This document shows positions 36,950-50,070 of a stretch of 64,000 nt of DNA, one piece after another. This DNA comes from Rallus limicola. Taxonomy: Eukaryota > Chordata > Aves > Gruiformes > Rallidae. The stretch covers positions 71,926,520-71,990,519 of the forward strand of contig JAKCOZ010000001.1 in NCBI GenBank assembly GCA_022605955.1, in the 5' to 3' direction. Position 1 is the stretch's first letter. Each line of letters starts with the position of its first letter. The notes beneath the pieces are model-generated. The model made no database searches. It worked only from the letters and a program-made list of their open reading frames with translations, and was not told the DNA's origin. A program made the translations under genes and the position numbers.

Positions 36950-39900
36950 ACAAGATGGGGTTGTCTACTGATTAAAAAAAACCTTACTTTAATGCATAAT
37001 AATGGGTGCACTGAGCTTCCAAATGTATGATTGTGGGGCTGAGGATGATAATCATTTAACGCCTTTCTCGCATTGTTAATCCGGGGTTGGATTTCCTTGG
37101 TTTCCTTTACCTCACTTTGGCGAGCTCTGCTTCGAGATCCGCACGCTTCACTTCGCAAAGCATGAGGCACGCTGTGTGGCACATACGTGTTTCTTCCTGA
37201 CAGCTACTTTTCCCTCCTCTTCCTCGCAAAAAAATACTGGTTTTTATCTGTAAAATATTAACTGCTTGAGTGGGAAGGTATCTTCGTTCTCAGCAAGCAA
37301 ACTTTACGATTTGTATGACAGTCTAATGACGTGTCGTAATCTCTGGAGGAATGATGTATGTCCCAGCTTGGAAATCCTCTGGGGAAACCAAGGATTTAGG
37401 ACAGGGAAGAGCAGGAGAGGGGGGAATAGAATGGTGGGAGCAAGCAGGTAATTCCTGGCGTGGGAGAGCAGCACCCTGAGGACATCCACAGGCTGGATAC
37501 TGGAGCCGCAGATCACCTTTCCTGTCATAAATTCTTCCTGTTCCAGAGAAAGAAAACGAAGAACCCCCCCCCAAAAAACCAGAAGCCAGTATTTATGTAA
37601 GAGAGAAATGCAAAGGCAGTGTTTCGTGCCCCCTCTGCTGGCTCTTCAGCGCCAATGCACCCGCACTCGTAGCTAAGCTGACAACGAATGACGTGGGAAC
37701 GCAAACGTAATAGAAAGCTCTAAGACAAGTGTGGGTTCCGGGAGTCCTGTAAAACTGAGGAGGAGATGTAGATCGGGTGAAAACAAGCGCCCCTTTTAAA
37801 CTGTTATTCAGAAATGCGCCTTTCGGCGTGGAAGCTGCAGCAAAATGAATTGCTGTTAGGAAAGGACACACAGGGAGGCCACCTGTGCAGGCACCCATGG
37901 GTACGTAGAAGTGCTTTTTCCATATGGTGATGGTCAGGGATGTCCTGCGATTGGCTGGGTTCATCTAGCCAAACCCAGGGCAACGGGCCAAAGGCCGCTA
38001 TGTTGCACCAGTGTACCTGCTGAAGGCAGTTATTTGTGGGCTGAAATCAGAGCTTATCAAAGGCAATGGAAACGACTGACTTAAGTTGTCTTTCGATCCT
38101 GTTCTGCGCCTCGTGTTATCACCAGAATGAAAGTGAACTCGGTTCAACCCTCCAACTCGGTAACTCGCCAGCAGCTCCACTTTGACCTGCATACTTCAGC
38201 AGCTTAACGCTTGTTATGTGGCTGGAGCTACGCTGGGGCAAACGGCAAACGTGCTCCTGCGCTCCAGCTCCTCACCCGATGGAGGGAGTCGCCCTGACTG
38301 AGCTCGAAGCCCTTCCCTACCTTTTCACTATCTACCTGCACAGAAAGGGCAGGGCCACGGCCACATTTTGAAAAAAACGTACCCCTCCTGAACAACCCCG
38401 CGGTGGTTTGAAAGCCAAGCATGGGCCAGGCTTTACGCCTTTTGCAATTTCCCAGCCTTTGGGAACATGAATGGGGTTAGATTGCATTGGGCTATGAACC
38501 TAGATCCTTATAGGGTTTTATCAATTTCAGTATTTACTGCATACAATAATGGGAAGGCTTATTTTTATTAGCTCTTGGATCAAACATGCCGAATTACTTC
38601 ATGCCAAGTCACAGCATCAGTGGAGTCTATTAAATTTTATTACATAAAACATTAAGACAAAATATGTATATTCTGATAATACCAATGCCTAGCAATAGCA
38701 AACAGATTAAACTAAAACACAAAATAAAATTTAAAAAAGGTAAGTAATCGAGGCTGATAACCCACTGCTGCTGGAGGCAAGAGGCAATGGACAGGAAGGA
38801 CCCTACAGTCAGCTTTAATTATTAAATTCCAGGCTTCCTCGGATCCCTTTGGAGCCTAAATCAAACTGTTTCATATTTTCTCAAAGTCAAGAAAAAAATA
38901 ATCATACAAGGAACGGACAAGAGCTTGGCAGGCTTAAATATACCTTCACTCACGTGCAAATACTATTGGTGCTTGTTATTTCCTACCTACTTTCTCTATG
39001 ATACATGGACTCTCATCTGCACTTCTCAAGTGCTATGAGTGCAGGACTGGGTGCTAGGTTTACTCTATACCCTTGGGTACATATTCTGTTTTCTCATACA
39101 CTGCGAGATAAGGGATATAAGCTGGTAAATGTATTTTCTTAAGCAATAAACATAGAAAACAGGCCTTATTTATGCAGTATATTACACTGGCTAAATTGCT
39201 TAGGCTAAAGGCCCCATTACTGAGTGTTAAATAAACATGGTTGAGATTGTTAAGCCAATGGAAGGTAGTATCATGTACCTCCCACTGAGGGTCATGAAAG
39301 TTTTATGTTTCGAAGGGTCTCAGTTATAGAACTCGACTATTGGCCCTGTCTAAGGAAAGCCTGACCTGCCAATTCGATCAATGTGAGTCCCTTTCTCGAG
39401 CTCTGGAGTAGGTCCTAAGTCTATGCTTTGGGGCTTGTTTGTTTAATTTCCCCCTCTAGTCAGGCCAGACTGAATGGCTTTGGCATCCAGCAAGCCTGGG
39501 TACTGCGTGCAACATGGGTTTCAGCACCAGTAAATTTGTAGTCTGCCCTGTACCCTGGGTCTTGCAGAGTGTTTCCTTTTCCCTTCAAACATCAGCTCCC
39601 GCAGTCATGTGATGTCTGCTTGCTTTGAGAAGTTTCCTGCCTGCTAGTCACAGAAATAAACATGCAAGTATGACCTCAAAGAAAGCAAGTCACAAAAATG
39701 CCAAATATCCACTCCACCCAAAACAACTCAGATTTTTTAGGGCCAGTTTCACTCAGTAAAATCTGAATCTCCGTGTATGACCTCTGGTTATACTGCAGGC
39801 TCAGAGTAGCTCACTGCAAAGCAGCAGAGAGAAGCCAGTGGCTCACCTGCCACTAGCAGTGACTGCACAAGTCCTAGGCACGTGTGGGCTGGACGTGAGC

Positions 39901-41869
39901 AAGGGTGAGCTGCTGCTGTCACTTCGCTCTCTGCATCCTTCCTGTGGCTACAGCATTTCAGTCTCCAGGGCTGTCAATCTGTCACAAGCACTAAACTCAT
40001 CACAGCCTCCATCGCGGCAGTGCCGTGGGCCACACAGAGCTGCCCTGCCCCAGGCCGAGCAGCTGAAGCTGTTCTGCCTCACTGAACTCACGGGGCACCC
40101 AGTGGCACCACACCTGCTGCTGCCACCGTCACTGCCCTTTCGTGGGGTGCAAGCATGCCTCTTCCTGCCTGGCTCCCCCGCTGAGCCCCAGAGGAGTCAG
40201 GTCACGCCTGGGACAGGCGGGAAGATGTGACCTTGTGTTTCCGAAAGCAGGGACTGTGATCCCAGGCAGCTCAGCTGGGCCATGGGGGCTGGGGAGAAGA
40301 GTTCTGTTTCCTGCCTCCACAGAGGCCTCTCAGTTGTTGCCTTTTTTTAAACTTTCATGCATTTTTGACGCTCAGTTTCCCTGTCCCCATTTGTCCCCTC
40401 CCACTTTAAAAGCAGGCGTGTGGATTTTCACTAGTCTTTACAGATTTTTTTGACCTCAGCTGAGATCTTCTGGGATCGAATTAGAAATGCAGATTTGTTC
40501 CCGACTAGAAACACATCCACATTCCCTTCCCCCTCGCAGTTCCTCACAGCCAGGTGCTAGATCTAACGCAAACTATGCAATGCGAAGGAGCGCAGATCTT
40601 TGAGGTATACTTTGGGTCCCCTCAGTCTTCTGCTATCAGCAGTTCTTTGAGCGCAGACAGACACCAGGTATCACTGTCTGCATGACTGCAGCTCTGCAGC
40701 CAGGAAAGGGAAGGAACTCCTAATTTCCTCGTGCTCGTGTTGATCTCAGAGCTCCAAGGTGCGTCTAGCTCTCGTTCTATAGTATTTCCATTCAGACGGA
40801 GACCCAGAGAACTGGTTACCAAAAAAGAAACTCTTGTGGCCAAGGCGCTCTCACAACTGAGCAATTTCTAAAGAAAAACCTCAGGAAAAGCGCTATGTAA
40901 ATGCGGCACCTTCTTACTCAGCAGAAAATTGGCTCCCCAAATGAGTTTGCAGTAATACCTGCCCTATGGAGCCAGCCCAGCTGACAGACACTGAAGTGGA
41001 CTCTATTCTTAATGATCTTTATCAACAACATTGCTAAGGCTCCAGCTCTGCGATTGGTGGCTGGGAGGCACACAGCTCTTCTTACACATAACACTGCTTG
41101 TCAAGAAGTCCGTCTGCACAGGACCAGCACTCTATCTGCATGGTCCTAGTTACAGCATTAAGGGCTTCAGACTTGGTTAGAGACCACTGAATTGACTTCA
41201 GGTTTGGATCCTACGCGTCCTGACCCAGACCAGTGTGTCTGTTGTCTGGAGATCAGAGCTTCCAGTAAATACTGGCCCTAGGTTCCAGCTGAGCAGCCGG
41301 ACCTGCTTTTCTCCTTGGCTGGAATACAAGTATCTCCATCAAAAACAAACGGAAGCAATCATAAGCCACCAAGGGTGGACTGTGACAATAAGGCATCCTG
41401 AGATGCAGAAAAGCAGCTTTTCTTGGCAGCAAGGTCTCCAAATGTGTTTGCAGGGCTAGCAGTCAGAAAAACAGAATGCCTTTTTTTTTTTTAATATGCA
41501 AGTTCAGCTCTCTTGTTCTGCAAGTGACCTAGAGGCTGGAAAGAATGGCCGTCATAAAGATAAAAAATGTTTTATGCTACGCTCGAAAAGGGACTGTCTG
41601 ACTTGGCATTTGTGCTGATGGTAGAGGAGGTAAAGCGACACAGCTCTACTGATTGCGTGGCTGGCTGCACACCTACCCACGTTTTTAAAAGCCAGTGCTT
41701 GTGGACACGCATTAGTGCTGGGCAGCAAGTCTGGGAGACACGGGCACAGAACCTGAGGGCACGGGGGAAGAGGTCATTTATGGTATTTCTTCAGAGAATC
41801 GTCCGCGTTCCCCTCAGAGTTCTGCATAGGCACTCAGAAGGTTGACTGCGATCGGCTTGCCGTGGAAGG
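36950..41869. other. Gene-free interval between convergent genes, part 1
   Basis: No recognisable exon, RNA gene or mobile element is seen. 38480-39320 is AT-rich. The open frame at 39838-40230 (plus, 130 codons, no ATG at its first codon) has no family resemblance. Confidence 0.45.
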
Positions 41870-42640
41870 ATGGGATCAGGCCTGCCTGGAGGCGGGTCCG
41901 CCTCAGACGAGACCACGGCGACCGCGGCTGGCTTTGAGCCCCGCGGGAGCTCGGCGGGATGGCACGGAGAGCCGCCTCAGCCGGTTGCCTGGCGATAAAG
42001 CTGCCCCGACCCCTTCCCCCGCCGCCCAGCTCGCCGCAGTCCAAAGTGCGCGGCCGCCTCTGAGACAGCCGGAGGCACCAACGGCCGCCTCGCGCCGCTG
42101 CCGGTAGCACGGCCGTCACGCGCGCGCCCACGTGACTCCGCGCACGCTGCCTGGCACGTGCGCGCGGTTCGCGTCGGTGGGGAGGGGGGCGGGGTCAGAA
42201 GAGGGCGTGGAGGGGGCGGGCCCGCCGCCGTCCCCCTGGCAACGGCTCGGGGCTGCGGGCCCGCCCCGCCCCCGCCTCCCGGAGCAGCGTTGGCCGCCAC
42301 TCGGGCCGCGCTCCTCCTCGCGGACCCGCCGCGGCGGCGGGCGCCACCTCACGCCTACCGGCAGCAGGCCCCGCGGCGGCGGGCGGCGACTGCCGCTGGT
42401 GAACGGCCACCCCCGCATGGTGGCTCCGGGGGGCGAGGGACCGTCCGGCGGGCCACCCGGGATCAGTGGGGTGCTAGCAGCCTGCCGTGGCGTGGGGCTC
42501 TTCTGACGAAACGGGATTTGCCTTTGTCCTTTGGGGCGCCCCGGTAGCGCAGCACGTACGGGCGGCGAAGCGGCTCTTGCGGGCTCCGGACCGCGTCTGC
42601 GGAGCTAACAGCGCCAGCGGCGTCACCGCGAGTGGGTTAG
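41870..42640. promoter_or_regulatory. Orphan CpG island (candidate promoter)
   Basis: A compact CpG-dense block of about 770 bases lies between BHLHE41 and the 3' end of RASSF8, where I know of no conserved protein gene. It contains CACGTG at 42129-42134 and 42155-42160, GC boxes (GGGGCGGGG at 42186-42194, GGGGCGGG at 42213-42220), and two partial X-box-like sites (GTTGCCTGGCGAT at 41984-41996, CCTGGCAAC at 42235-42243). Frames are open on both strands, as expected from GC content alone. It could be the promoter of an unannotated noncoding RNA or small gene, or an enhancer-like CpG element. Confidence 0.6.
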
Positions 42641-45600
42641 GGGGGTGCGATGGGGTTTGGGCTCGCCAGGTCCAGCACCAGCCATTTAAACCAAGCTGGG
42701 TGCCGAGTTCTGGCGTTCAGGGGGGTTGCTCGGCGCGTTTTTGGCAAAGGGAATGCGGCGTCCCGCAGGCACGGACCGATCCCACGGTCTCCTGGTGGAA
42801 ACGACAAAGACCGAGGGGTTTGTAGCCCCCGAGGGCATCAGCTGGTGGGCCAAAAAACAGCCTCCGGGGAACTCTTTTAATGGGGGGTGCTTTTTCGCCT
42901 TCCCTCTTCTCACCTCGTGACTGTGTGTGGATACAAGCAGGGCCTGGTCTGTAGGGGAAGGCAAGTCCACATGAGCACAGCTGATGCCACTGGAAAGCCA
43001 GACTTTGAAGTGCCCCAGCTTTTTTTGTAGCTCAGCAAAAGGACCCTACCCCAGGAATACTAACCCCCCCCCCCCCTTAGCAGAATCTCACTGTACTGTG
43101 TTAGATACCTGACCTTTGTACTTGTTAGCAGCTGCCAGCCCTGCCTGTCACATACCTGGGCATCCTGTGTTTAGTTCTGAGGTGTACCTCACAAAGCCCA
43201 ACGCTGGAGGACCATGAATGGCATCCCATGGATCCTCTTGCTGGCCTGTGGGATGGTGCTGGGCCAGAGAAAGGCACAGGTACCTGGCTCAGCAGCTCTT
43301 GCTAGTTTTTTGCTTACTGCAGCCCAGGGTCCCAGAGCAGCCCTTAGCTCCATCCACAGTGGAACCCTGCTGCTGCTCACATAGCACAGTCTGGATACAG
43401 AGCAGCCACCATGCAGACAGCTGCCGGGGACATGAGCTCACCACAGCCAGTAGGACCAGGGGAGAGCCACACAAACTAATTAATAAGACACATCTGTACC
43501 TCCTGCTTGCTCTGGCCCTCAGATGCTTATCACTGCTTTCTAATCAGATCTTGGCCTTTGAGCCTTTCACAGAGGTAGATGTTTTTCAGGTGTTTTTCAA
43601 CAACTGAACTAGATCTGCTACCTTTTTTCTTTTCTTTCCAAAACTGTCGGCAGTGGAAGCACTCACCAAGGGAGGCTGTGGCTGGGAGCACCTGTTTAAC
43701 AGCACAGAGTGATCAGAAGATAACAGTCATCTGAGAGCAGAAACCTAGATTCCAGTCCTGCTTTGCAGCATGTTTATGCATTTTACGTTACAAAAAAACC
43801 CCAAACAACCCAAATCCCAGATCTACAGGAGCTGGGGTAGAAATGGGTAGAAACCAGCACTCCGGTTTCCTCATCCCTGAAGTGAAGACCCTAATCAATA
43901 GGCTGAAGCTATTTCTCAGTAAATGACTGCTTAATTATTCTGTGTAAACTAGGACAAGATCCACAAGAGAGACAGTACGAACATCTCTGAGAACAGGTTT
44001 TTGCCAGGGCCTTCCCACAGGGAGGAAGAGATGCTGAGCTGAACCTCCTCCTCTAAAGAATATTCAATCCCAATCACCTAACAAGAAAGAAATGTTCCAG
44101 TTACTAAAGTATTATTTAAACGCAGGGCTGCTCCTCTTCCAGCTGCAGCTTTTTGCATGAAGGGTGGTGCCCTCTGTTGTTCTTCAAAGAAGCTGCTGGG
44201 AGTTAGGGGGACTGAAAGCACCAAGGTGAGGTCGGTTGGGATATTTTTCCCCAGTACTGCAGACTGAGGGAGGCTCTGGTTTTGACACACAGGCAGCTTG
44301 CTGGGTCTTTCATGCTGGATGCGCTACAGTTGGGTTTCACGATTGAAGTCTGGAAGGAGGCATCTGTAGAGGAGTATGTACCAACATGAGCAGGAAAAAA
44401 CCCAACCTGTTTAATAACACACTGCTTAGATAACAGAAAAGATGCTGGGAATAGGCATGAACTGCTTATTGCATGGTGCTGCCAAGGTAACTGAAGAGTA
44501 CAGGAATGTGTGTGTGGGCAAGGGTCAGAGTGAAGGCTGCCTGTGTATCCTTCAACATCTGCTGACACCAGAGAGAGAAGGAGCTACCATGGCCTAACAA
44601 GCTGCCATCGTTAGATAATCCTCACGGGCACTCCCAGGCCATCTGTTAAAGTAGAGTCTGTCTGTGCCAACACAGGTTGCATGTGTTCTTGCTCTCTGGC
44701 ACAACAGAAAGAAGCTGTATGTTTGGATTGCAGTTGTTCTAGAGAGCAGAGAAATAAGAAAGCAATGACAGGTCTGTCCGTCCGTCCATCCCCAAGATGT
44801 GAAGTGGCTTTGCAAAATCCCTGATGGGGCCGGCTCTGGTGCTGTAAATTACAAGGTGAGTACAGTTATTTAAAATGACCTTTGAGAGTAATCTGTGTGC
44901 CTTGCCCCTGGAGCCATCTATGGGAAGCGTGCTCCCATCAGTGTCCTGCCGGGCCCAGAAGGTATTTCCAAGAGCCCAGCTGTTTGCCGTGATTGCTGAA
45001 CACGCCGAGTCTGCAAGAACTGTTTTTAAAAGCACACGGTGATGTCGTGGGGTTGCTTGAGTTGAGTAACCCCGAGGCAATACATTCAAAGGGGTAGAGG
45101 GCAAGTCAGTGTCCTGCCAAGCCAGGGAGGAGGCACTGCATGTTCCTTACTTTTGGTTTACTCAGAGATCATCTGTACTTTCTCCAGGAGCAAAGCTGTT
45201 TGGTCGGGAATAGCACACTAGTAGTTTAGGGCTACCCTAGAATTTGCTCTCATGGGTACAGTCAAATCGTTTGTAACTGTACAAGCCTGTAAAGGAGGGA
45301 TCTCCTCCCTTTTCCCAGATGTTCACGGAGAGTCCACGTGACAGTGCCTACAAGATGCATGACTGCCCCTTTGACTGAAGGCACTTCCATGTTACGGGAG
45401 GGTCTCCAGCTTCTGGCTGGGCCAGGAGGAGCAGGAAAGCAGTTCAGAACTGCTACCTCGTAGCTGTGTACTGCTCAGCTGAGAACCCTTTTTTCCTTCT
45501 GATCTGTCCCTGTTACCAGTACCATGAGGTAGGTAAAATGGCAGTTCAGCCATGAAGCTGTAAGCTGTAGCGGGAACAGCACGTTGAAATGCCACCTTTT

Positions 45601-46704
45601 TTGGATGTATGATTTCTTGGGTGGCTTCGAGTCTAAATATAGTCACAGTTGGCTCTTTCTAGTTTTGCTTGCACAGCTTTTCTAGCAAAACAGGTAATTT
45701 GCATATGCTCACAAGAAGCGGTAAGTACAGCTACCCGAAGAAGAAATCAGAACATTTTTAACCCCCCCAAACACAGCCCACTCCAGAGTTGCATCGCTCA
45801 GGTGGAGTCCCTTTTACTAATACCTCACAGTTACCTTTTCACCTTCTGACTTGAATCAGATGTGGAGGCAGTGAGATGTGGTGAGCCCTTCTCCTGTGCA
45901 TCAGAGACTGTGTGTGTTCCCATAGCCAAAATGAGACGGAACGACATCAGGAAGATTTCCCTTATTCTTAGCTTAGGCACTGAGAATATTTTACACATCA
46001 AAGGTTAAAAATGGATGGAGGTGACTGGAGTCTTGATGATCTGGACTAAAAGAAGACATAAATCTGACACTTTAAGATAGAATAGCTTGTTCTTATTGTT
46101 AATTTTGACTTCCCTGCTTTGCAGGTACTGCTGTAGAACTTAAACAGGTTTGATTCTGCCAGAAGCTGAACTCCTCCTGCATATGCTGAAACCAGTGTGC
46201 TAAAATCAATGCTGGATGAAGATGTTAATTTTGCAGAATAAAGCTTTAAGTTTTAAACAGGCTAATTAGATCTCAAAGGTAAAAGCTTTATTGGATGAAC
46301 CTGGCACAACGCTTGCAAAAGGAGAGATTAACAGTCACTTCTTTTGAAGCGCTTAGATTGTTTAGTTTGGAAGGGAGATAAATCTTCAGCTCTCAGGAAG
46401 AGGTTTAACCTCTGACTGAAGGGTAAGGGAAAGCTACCCCTCTAAGTAGGTTATTTTGGTAACTCCAGACCAGGGTACTGTTTACTGTTGAGCTGCCTGT
46501 GCCCATTCAGCTCTTGCTATAGAGCAAGAGGCTGAATGCTAGGCCAAATGGCCCTCCGGCCTGACTGAAACATCGTTGGGCGACTCTGTGTGACCAGAAC
46601 AGACTTTTTAGTGGAGGATCTATGCACTAAAGTAGGTATGTGGAGATGAAGGGCAGGTACCTTCATTCTGTGAAGACCCTTCACCTCCCTGGGCCTTAGT
46701 CTCT
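42641..46704. other. Gene-free interval between convergent genes, part 2
   Basis: No known gene is seen. It includes a C14 run near 43063-43076, a 56-codon signal-peptide-like frame at 43214-43384 (see findings) and a possible ancient CR1/L3-like tail at about 46490-46580. Confidence 0.45.
46490..46580 (+). repeat. Possible ancient CR1/L3-like 3' tail
   Basis: GGCTGAATGCTAGGCCAAAT followed by GGCCCTCCGGCCTGACTGA resembles the 3' end of old CR1/L3 elements (GCTGGACTAGATGGACCTT, then GGTCTGACCCAGTA). It is heavily diverged, and only this tail is recognisable. Confidence 0.35.
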
Positions 46705-47232
46705 TGTCCTGGTTTCAGCTGAGATAGAGTTGATTTCCTTTCTAGTAGCTGGTATAGTGTTGTAGTTTGGGTTTAGGACAAGAATAATGTTGATAACATG
46801 CGGATGGTTTTAGTTGTTAAGCAGTCAAGGACTTTTCAGCTTCTCATACTGACCTGCCAAGGAGAAGGTGGGGGCAGCCAAGAAGCTGGGAGAGGACGCA
46901 GCCAGGACAACTGGCCCAAACTGTCCAAAAGGGATAGTCTGTACCATATGACATCATGTTCCATGTATAGTTGGCTGGGGGGTGGGAATTAGCCAGGAAG
47001 CATTTGGCTCAAGAACTAGCCAAATATCAGCTTCTGGAGGTGAGCGATTGTTCTATGCATCGCTTGATTTTATATTCTTTTATCACTGTTGTCTTCCTTT
47101 TGTGTTCTATTAAACTGTCGATACCTCAACCCACAAGTTTTACCTTTTTTCATTCTCTCCCCTGTCCCACTGGGGGTGGGGGTGTGTGTGTGTCTGTGTG
47201 AGGGGGTGCGTGTGTATGGTAAACCACGACAT
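46705..47232 (+). mobile_element. Solo LTR, avian ERVL-type, sense
   Basis: The element starts TGTCCTGGTTTCAGCTGAGA and contains TAGTAGCTGGTATAGTGTTG, GATAACATG, CAAGGACTTTTCAGCTTCTC, CCATATGACATCATG and the R-region motif TATTAAACTGTCGATACCTC. It ends TAAACCACGACA, in the same order as the common avian ERVL LTR. Flanking pentamers tctct and tttcc do not form a clean duplication, so the ends may have decayed or the insertion may be old. No internal retroviral sequence is attached. Confidence 0.88.
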
Positions 47233-50070
47233 TTCCCAAGCTGACCTGACCGCATCTGTGAAAAAACACCCAGTGACAGTAACATAAGAAGATTAGGTTT
47301 CAGTGGGGACTCCCACTTCCCAGGCTACTGAGTCTGGTTTCGCAGTTGCTCACAGCACCACACGTTTGTGCTTGTGCCCTGTGTGACTCCAGGCCTGGGG
47401 CAGGCCAAATCCCTTTCTCCTGCTAAAGGGGAGATGTGTTCCTAGAAGCCAGTGCTGTGAGACTGATTATTCGTTGCCTTGTCAAATACGGGCAGCTGCA
47501 GTAAGGAGTACCTAAACGGGTTCAGGTGGCAACATCTTAAAATGGTCTTTAATCTCAGAACTGAGGGGTAGGGTTGACTCTCTGTGTTCAGGCATGCTGA
47601 AGGGTGCTCAGTCTTTGTAGATTTCCAGCCTGAGTGCAGCTGAGGTGATTGTTAGATAATTAAATTTATTTGGAGCACATGGAAAACACTGGAATCAGAA
47701 AACAACCAAAAAAAAGGCACCCTCCTATGATTCTAACTCCTGTGTGCTTTCTCTCTTCAGCCCTTAATACCAGAGGGCACTAAGTACCTACAGACAACCG
47801 TGAAATGGCAACCTGTCATGGTGGATTACTAGTTGCTTGCCTGTTGTTAGAACATTGTCAGACCTGTGGAAACACCAGCACGTTTAGGACCACCAAGTAA
47901 ATCTCAGCCTGCTCAGTCAATCATTTCTTTTGATTGGGTACAACAGGCTCCCAAGCAGCGCTTACAAAAGGCTTTAGGCTGCCTCTTGTAAGAGTATCGC
48001 TTTGCAAGGACAGAGTTGAGTTGGAGTTGAAACGAGAGGTTTCTATTCCTTTGCTTGCCTATCCTTTTCAGCCCTTCAGAAAAAGAAACCCATGAAAAGC
48101 TAAACAAGAATTCACCTTCAGAAACCCCCAGCTCCCCTCAGCACACCTGCATCTTGCTCTCACTGTAGCATAAAACTAACTTCTTGTCCTCCTCGTCTTG
48201 GTATGATATAAAAATACACCTGACTGCAGTAGTATCTAGATGGCACAGCCGAGATCAGGACCACGTTGTGCCAAGTGCTGTTTGCCAAACAAGTAGGAGA
48301 AGAGATGCTGGTCCCTACAGGGCTCGCAGTATATATAGACAAAGTCAAAGGGGATGAAGCAGTATTATCTCAAGCTTACAGCTGGGGGACTCCAATCCAG
48401 AGGGATTATAGTAGCTCGCCCAAGGTCACACACAAGAAATCTGTGGCAGAGCTGGGAAATGAAATGAGAGCTTCCCAGCCTCAGGTAAACACACCGGGCG
48501 TGGGATCATCTCTAAACTAGAATGTTTTGACCCACATCTGTACGGGTTTTGGGCTTGAGCCCTCCCCACGGAACCTGCAGGAACAGCCCCATTTGTGTGC
48601 CAGCTACGCACCCGCCGTGACCAGGACGTGGCTGTCACCAAGTTTCATTGCACGGTCGCTGAAAGGACATGCTTCAAGGTGGAGCGCTGTATATTCTACG
48701 CGATTCTATCGTCGTGCTGTCCACCTTCTCTATGGATGTGCTGCTATCTGTGGGTAGGCAATCTGCCTTTCAAGCCGCTGCATGGCTGCGCTGCTCCAGG
48801 CATGCCAGCGTGTGCTGCTGCCCTCTCGTGTAGACCTTGCTGCTATTGCAGCGCTGTGACACAGCCGTGGGGACGGGATTTACCTGGCGCCCAGCTTCGA
48901 GGGTAACCTTTCAGGCCAGCCGTACAGCTAGCCGTACTCGCCTTCCTCATTTAGCCTTGTCGCTGCCTAGAGTCCACGCTCGTTCTGTGCGTGAGACAAG
49001 CTACATGATGATGGAGAATCCAGGTCATAGTCTTGGTAACCGTGATGCAGCTTTGCTAGGTGGGGAGAACAGTTAAGACTACTGTTAAGCAACAAAGGGT
49101 AGTTACGGGTCAGCCAGTGTGCCCAGGTTCCTCTCCAGCAGGGACAGTTTTGCCTCACTGATCAAAGTTCACCCCGGGTTTGCCGTGATTGCTAAAGTCA
49201 AACCATCTTTTCTGGGCACGTAACATTTAATGGGAAGAGTTTGGTACACCTGCTAGAAGGGCCATGCTCCCACAGCTTGTGACAGGTGGTAATTTATGAG
49301 AAGCTTCATAGGCAGCAACAAAGAAATTCCAGTTATTTCCCACTTAAAGGCTGGCCTGGATTTTATTTTCGCGACAGCTGCTGATGGTACCCCATGACAA
49401 CCGCTCTAAAGCGGGAAGATTCCTTTCTCTTTCCATCACAGGGGTAGTGAAAGGAACTTCAGGGCAAATACAAATCAGGTTAATGGTGGTTTACTTGGTG
49501 AACCTTCCTTCCCCCTCCTCCCCCCCCATTATTTTTTGTTTTAAACAGACACCACCCCCCCTTAAAATACCTAGGCAGACCATTATTTAAGCGGACTCTT
49601 CTTAAGCCCAGCTGGAGCTCTTTGAAATATTTTTCTTCAAACTTTTGCTCATTAGAAAGAAACCACAGAAAACTTTTCCTCCCTCTACCTTGACCCAGGA
49701 GCGAATATTACATCTTTCATTGTCTCACTAAATCTTCTAATTCCTTATTGCCTTCCTCCTTCCGCAGAGGGGTAAAGCAAGACAAAGGGTGTAGCTGAAC
49801 CTATGCAGAAAATAGCATATGCAAAGAAAGATGCTCATAAAGGGGAGACTAGAGCTTGAACAATAGTGTCATTCTGTGTCTTGCAGGAGTAGTATCTATG
49901 GAAGCCTGCTACTGGGGAACAAGCCAATTCATAGGTAATTAATGAAGTAATTATGAGGCAGGGGTGTGGGACGTAACTGTTGCAGGCCCAATGTGTGTTA
50001 CTGACAGGAATCCTGTTGACTGGACTTGACACTGTTTTCATAAAGTCTGCTTCTTGATATACCCAGGACT
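47233..50070. other. Gene-free interval between convergent genes, part 3
   Basis: No coding exon is recognised. It contains a MIR-like relic at 48385-48500 and C-rich runs near 49520 and 49550. Confidence 0.45.
48385..48500 (-). repeat. MIR-like SINE relic
   Basis: TAGCTCGCCCAAGGTCACAC followed by CTGTGGCAGAGCTGGGAAAT matches the reverse-complement MIR core closely (TAACTTGCCCAAGGTCACAC, then GTGGCAGAGCTGGGATT). It is the best of the MIR-like matches in this window. Confidence 0.55.

Noticed and set aside
42158..42547. Coding gene in the orphan CpG island (frames on both strands)
   Set aside because: Overlapping open frames on both strands with low-complexity translations fit GC bias; no splice structure or homology could be seen.
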